Shown: positions 12,499-14,302 of the stretch, piece by piece | How the letters are laid out: each line of letters begins with the position of its first letter | Numbering within the stretch: position 1 is the stretch's first letter | DNA from: Candidatus Saccharimonadota bacterium | GTDB taxonomy: Bacteria > Patescibacteriota > Saccharimonadia > Saccharimonadales > Saccharimonadaceae | NCBI GenBank assembly: GCA_905373835.1 | Contig: CAJPUN010000012.1 | Location: 1-14,302, forward strand | Length of the DNA: 14,302 nt | Direction of reading: 5' to 3' | Position numbers and translations under genes: made by a program | Notes under the pieces: model-generated | The model's database searches: none | The model's input: the letters and a program-made list of their open reading frames with translations, nothing else | What the model was told of the DNA's origin: nothing

Positions 12499-13134
12499 AT
12501 GCATATTGATATCGCTCACCTCATTATCGTCCTTGTCGTTATTCTTATCTCGATGACGCTGCACGAGGCGATGCATGGCTTTGTGGCGTACTGGCTGGGC
12601 GATGATACGGCTAAGGAGCAGGGGCGCTTGACGCTCAACCCGGTGCATCATATTGATCCATTCTTGACCATCCTCCTGCCGCTGAGCTTGGCATTGCTGG
12701 GCCTACCAGTGTTTGGTGGGGCCAAGCCAGTGCCGTATAATCCCGAGCGAGTGCGTGGCGATGAATGGGGCGCAGCGCTGGTGGGGCTCGCTGGGCCGCT
12801 GACGAACTTCGTCATTGCCTTCATTTGCTTTGGCCTATATGCGACGATCGCGGGGCCGGCGGTGCAGCCGCTGCTTGCGACGGCGGTAAGCGTGAACCTT
12901 GGTTTCTTTGTCTTTAATATGCTGCCGATTCCGCCGCTGGATGGCTCACGTGTGCTGTATGCTTTGGCGCCAGAGTTTGTACGCCGCGGCATGGAGGTAG
13001 TGGAGCAGTACGGCCTAATGCTGGTCTTTGTGTTGGTATTGGTCGGCAGCTCGGCCATTGGCAATGTGATGATGGCAGTCATCAGGGGTATCTTGCAGCT
13101 TTTCTCGCTGGTGTTTGGCGTGTCGCTTGGCTAG
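12499..13134 (+). CDS. Site-2 protease family (M50) intramembrane metalloprotease
   Basis: A 211-residue integral membrane zinc protease that cuts substrates within the membrane. The catalytic HEAMH (22-26) lies in the first helix. The second motif, NMLPIPPLDG (140-149), supplies the third zinc ligand, Asp148. Further helices lie at about 55-72, 91-118 and 172-205. It has no PDZ domain, unlike RseP, and belongs to the short bacterial S2P group of unknown substrate. The start at 12499 is preferred over 12481 because 12481 precedes the -10 box. No terminator with a U-tract follows, only a G/C hairpin region near 13146-13175. Confidence 0.92.
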   Translation: MHIDIAHLIIVLVVILISMTLHEAMHGFVAYWLGDDTAKEQGRLTLNPVHHIDPFLTILLPLSLALLGLPVFGGAKPVPYNPERVRGDEWGAALVGLAGPLTNFVIAFICFGLYATIAGPAVQPLLATAVSVNLGFFVFNMLPIPPLDGSRVLYALAPEFVRRGMEVVEQYGLMLVFVLVLVGSSAIGNVMMAVIRGILQLFSLVFGVSLG

Positions 13135-13375
13135 GAGTAGGAGCCTTTTGATTTAAAAACGTGGGGCTCGGAAATAAGCGAGCTTGATGAGAGCTGAGTG
13201 GCAATAGCTTATCTGTACCCAATTTCAGTAGAACAGAACAGCTGTCATTCGTTTTGATATCGCTATCGCCAATACAAGAGGCTAATATTCAGTGGTATTG
13301 ACTTGTTTAGCACCAAGGAAGAGAGTGTGAGGATCTCACAACACCGCAAATGTGACGCTGCTCGCCATTCTGTGG
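13135..13375. other. Intergenic interval without a gene
   Basis: About 240 bp with no ORF of note. Two modest hairpins near its start (GAGCC/GGCTC and GCTCG/CGAGC, 13140-13190) may trim or end the M50 mRNA but lack a U-tract. The right edge contains the promoter of the next RNA. Confidence 0.5.
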
Positions 13376-13381
13376 TATACT
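13373..13381 (+). promoter_or_regulatory. Extended -10 promoter of the 6S-like RNA
   Basis: TG-G-TATACT (13373-13381) predicts a start at about 13388, exactly where the closing stem of the RNA begins. The -35 region (GTGAC near 13352) is weak. Confidence 0.7.
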
Positions 13382-13387
13382 AAGAGT

Positions 13388-13535
13388 GTCCCAGACAAAT
13401 ATCGGGCGTGTATGATTTTCCTAACATCATATGATAGGGATTCCAACATTCACCATACCCGTGGGTATGGATGAGGAAACCCACCTTGCATCATGCAGGG
13501 GAATATCAAGCGCCTGGGGTGAGTCTGGGATTTTT
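13388..13535 (+). ncRNA. Independent small RNA with 6S-like rod architecture
   Basis: An RNA of about 148 bases with its own promoter and terminator. The closing stem TCCCAGAC (13389-13396) pairs with GTCTGGGA (13523-13530), directly followed by T5. Moving inward: an internal loop, GGGCG/CGCCT, then a large bubble with one small hairpin on each side (TATGAT/ATCATA and CCTTGCA/TGCAGGG). Beyond it is an apical arm, GGGaTTCC/GGAAaCCC and TCACCATACC/GGTATGGaTGA, capped by CGTG. Closing stem, big central bubble and apical arm is the plan of 6S RNA, the RNA polymerase decoy. I cannot confirm the class by sequence. It lacks the SRP RNA apical motif and any tmRNA signature. Confidence 0.6.
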
Positions 13536-13570
13536 GATGGTTGAAGGCTAAGAGTATCACTATCACACAC

Positions 13571-13710
13571 GGGTCCTCTTCATCACTCCCTCCGATAGAA
13601 CGCTATAAGGGTCGATACTCCCCGAGTATCGACCTCTTGAAGCCAGGGCTGCTAATCGGTTATTACAACCGATTAGCACACTCCATCGGATGAAGTGATG
13701 AAGAGGGCCC
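13571..13710 (+). ncRNA. Structured element family B, copy 2 (complete)
   Basis: The outer 17-bp stem (13571-13587 with 13694-13710) has one T-G wobble, which pairs only if the plus strand is the RNA. Next come TCCGAT/ATCGGA (13591-13596, 13685-13690) and a multiloop with two perfect 10-bp hairpins: 13610-13619/13625-13634 (loop CCCCG) and 13652-13661/13667-13676 (loop ATTAC). The second hairpin and both its flanks recur at 1-56 with covarying arms. A weak TTGATG/TATCAC promoter (13534, 13555) and the absence of a U-tract leave its transcription unit unclear. Not recognised as a known class. Confidence 0.65.
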
Positions 13711-13760
13711 TGCACTGAAGATGAAGGCTTTGGCATCCACTCGTCATAAATCCCTTATGC

Positions 13761-13766
13761 TATAAT
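13761..13766 (+). promoter_or_regulatory. -10 box TATAAT of rnpB
   Basis: A consensus TATAAT lies five bases before the predicted 5' end of RNase P RNA at about 13772. The -35 position shows no good match. Confidence 0.75.
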
Positions 13767-13770
13767 AGGG

Positions 13771-14139
13771 AGGCAGTCTATTAGATGATCGCTTGCTACT
13801 TGGCAAGAGGAAAGTCCGGGCAGCACAGGATACGACAGTCGCTAACGGCGACCGGGGGTAACCCTAGGGAAAGTGCCACAGAAACGATACCGCTCCGCAA
13901 CACCAATACTCGTGCGCAGTAGCGCTCTAAGTAGCGGGGTAAGGGTGAAAGGAGTGAGGTAAGAGCTCACAGCGCTGCATGGTGACATGCCGCGGAGGTA
14001 AACCCTGTTGGCTGCAAGGAGATAGCCACGGATGAGTGATCCGCTTGTGGCTATCGCTAACCGCTCGATTTGCAGAGCAATTTGCAAACTAGATAGATGA
14101 TCATCCACGACAGAACCCGGCTTATCGATAGGCTGCTTT
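13771..14139 (+). ncRNA. rnpB: RNase P RNA (M1 RNA), bacterial A-type
   Basis: The catalytic RNA that removes 5' leaders from tRNA precursors. P1 is AGGCAGTCTAT (13771-13781) paired with ATAGGCTGCTT (14128-14138). Universal blocks are present: GAGGAAAGTCCGGGC (13807-13821), ACAGAAACGATACCGC (13878-13893), GGTAAGGGTGAAAGG (13938 onward), GGTAAACC (13997-14004, the loop that pairs with the tRNA CCA end) and ACAGAACCCGGCTTA near the 3' end. The length of about 368 bases is normal. Both tRNAs here encode CCA, consistent with use of that loop. A terminator follows at 14155. Confidence 0.97.
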
Positions 14140-14154
14140 ATGGTATGATGTGTT

Positions 14155-14183
14155 AGCTCCAACTTTGGAGCTTTGTTATTTTC
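14155..14183 (+). terminator. Intrinsic terminator of rnpB
   Basis: AGCTCCA (14155-14161) pairs with TGGAGCT (14166-14172) around ACTT, followed by TTGTTATTTT. Confidence 0.85.
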
Positions 14184-14189
14184 TACAAC

Positions 14190-14302
14190 CTCCTCGCCGA
14201 ACAAGAAAATATTCTAGAAGGCCAGCGAATGTGGGGACGATAGGCTTTGTGATTCATCTGGCCGGAACATTTTCGGTGCGGGTATACTCCACCAAGTGGC
14301 CG
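14190..14302 (+). ncRNA. Structured element family C, copy 2 (may be cut by window end)
   Basis: The core 14201-14278 is homologous to the minus-strand element at 4930-5049. It shares CAAGAAAATAT, GGCCAG...CTGGCC, and an identical 31-base block (14248-14278) with hairpin CCGGAA-CAT-TTTCGG. Its outer stem differs: CGCCGA (14194-14199) pairs with TCGGTG (14273-14278), then three more pairs after a mismatch. The window ends before the 3' boundary is certain. TACAAC at 14184-14189 could be a weak -10. Confidence 0.55.

Noticed and set aside
13388..13535. SRP (4.5S) RNA or tmRNA
   Set aside because: The GGTCCGGAAGGAAGC-type apical loop of SRP RNA and any tRNA-like end or tag frame of tmRNA are absent.
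1..14302. CRISPR array, prophage or insertion sequence
   Set aside because: No regularly spaced direct repeats, Cas, transposase, integrase or phage genes were seen.

Overview
The window looks like a small, compact bacterial genome, most likely Candidatus Saccharibacteria (TM7) or another Patescibacteria/CPR lineage. This is inferred from the protein set and style: overlapping genes, short intergenic promoters, a threonyl-tRNA synthetase without its TGS domain, a winged-helix/nucleotidyltransferase-like protein and a metallo-beta-lactamase-fold protein lacking its usual metal motif. TGA serves as a stop codon throughout, so a UGA-recoded lineage (Absconditabacteria/SR1, Gracilibacteria) is unlikely. 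No marker gene here fixes the taxonomy.

Layout. 1-69 is the 3' part of a structured element (family B), followed by tRNA-Thr(CGT). That tRNA runs almost directly into a small membrane-protein gene and a family-2 glycosyltransferase gene (217-2393). 2482-3105 (-) is an unrecognised gene. 3130-4000 is essentially gene-free. 4001-4660 holds an HxlR-type regulator (-) with inverted repeats around it and a possible small transcript. tRNA-Val(GAC) (-) follows with a strong terminator. 4930-5049 (-) is a second structured element (family C). 5083-10307 is a dense (+) run: a T-box-type leader, a tiny upstream ORF, thrS, a HAD nucleotidase-like gene, an alkyltransferase-like gene, miaA, a wHTH/NTase-like gene and an MBL-fold gene. 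10552-12107 is an MFS transporter/ArsR operon with two matching operators. rpmB (-) and an M50 protease gene (+) are divergent. 13388-14302 is a run of non-coding RNA: a 6S-like RNA, a full family-B element, RNase P RNA (rnpB) and a second family-C element.

How it fits together. thrS is probably controlled by the charging state of tRNA-Thr through the T-box, whose UGGA bulge matches the U73-CCA end of the tRNA-Thr in this window. MiaA modifies tRNA and rnpB matures it, so much of the window concerns tRNA biology. The MFS/ArsR pair looks like a self-regulated efflux unit.

The most unusual content is the two families of intergenic structured elements. Family B is at 1-69 and 13571-13710; family C is at 4930-5049 (-) and about 14190-14302 (+). 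Both keep their loop and linker sequence, while stem sequence changes with pairing preserved. I recognise neither as a known RNA class. All identifications come from reading the sequence; no database search was possible.
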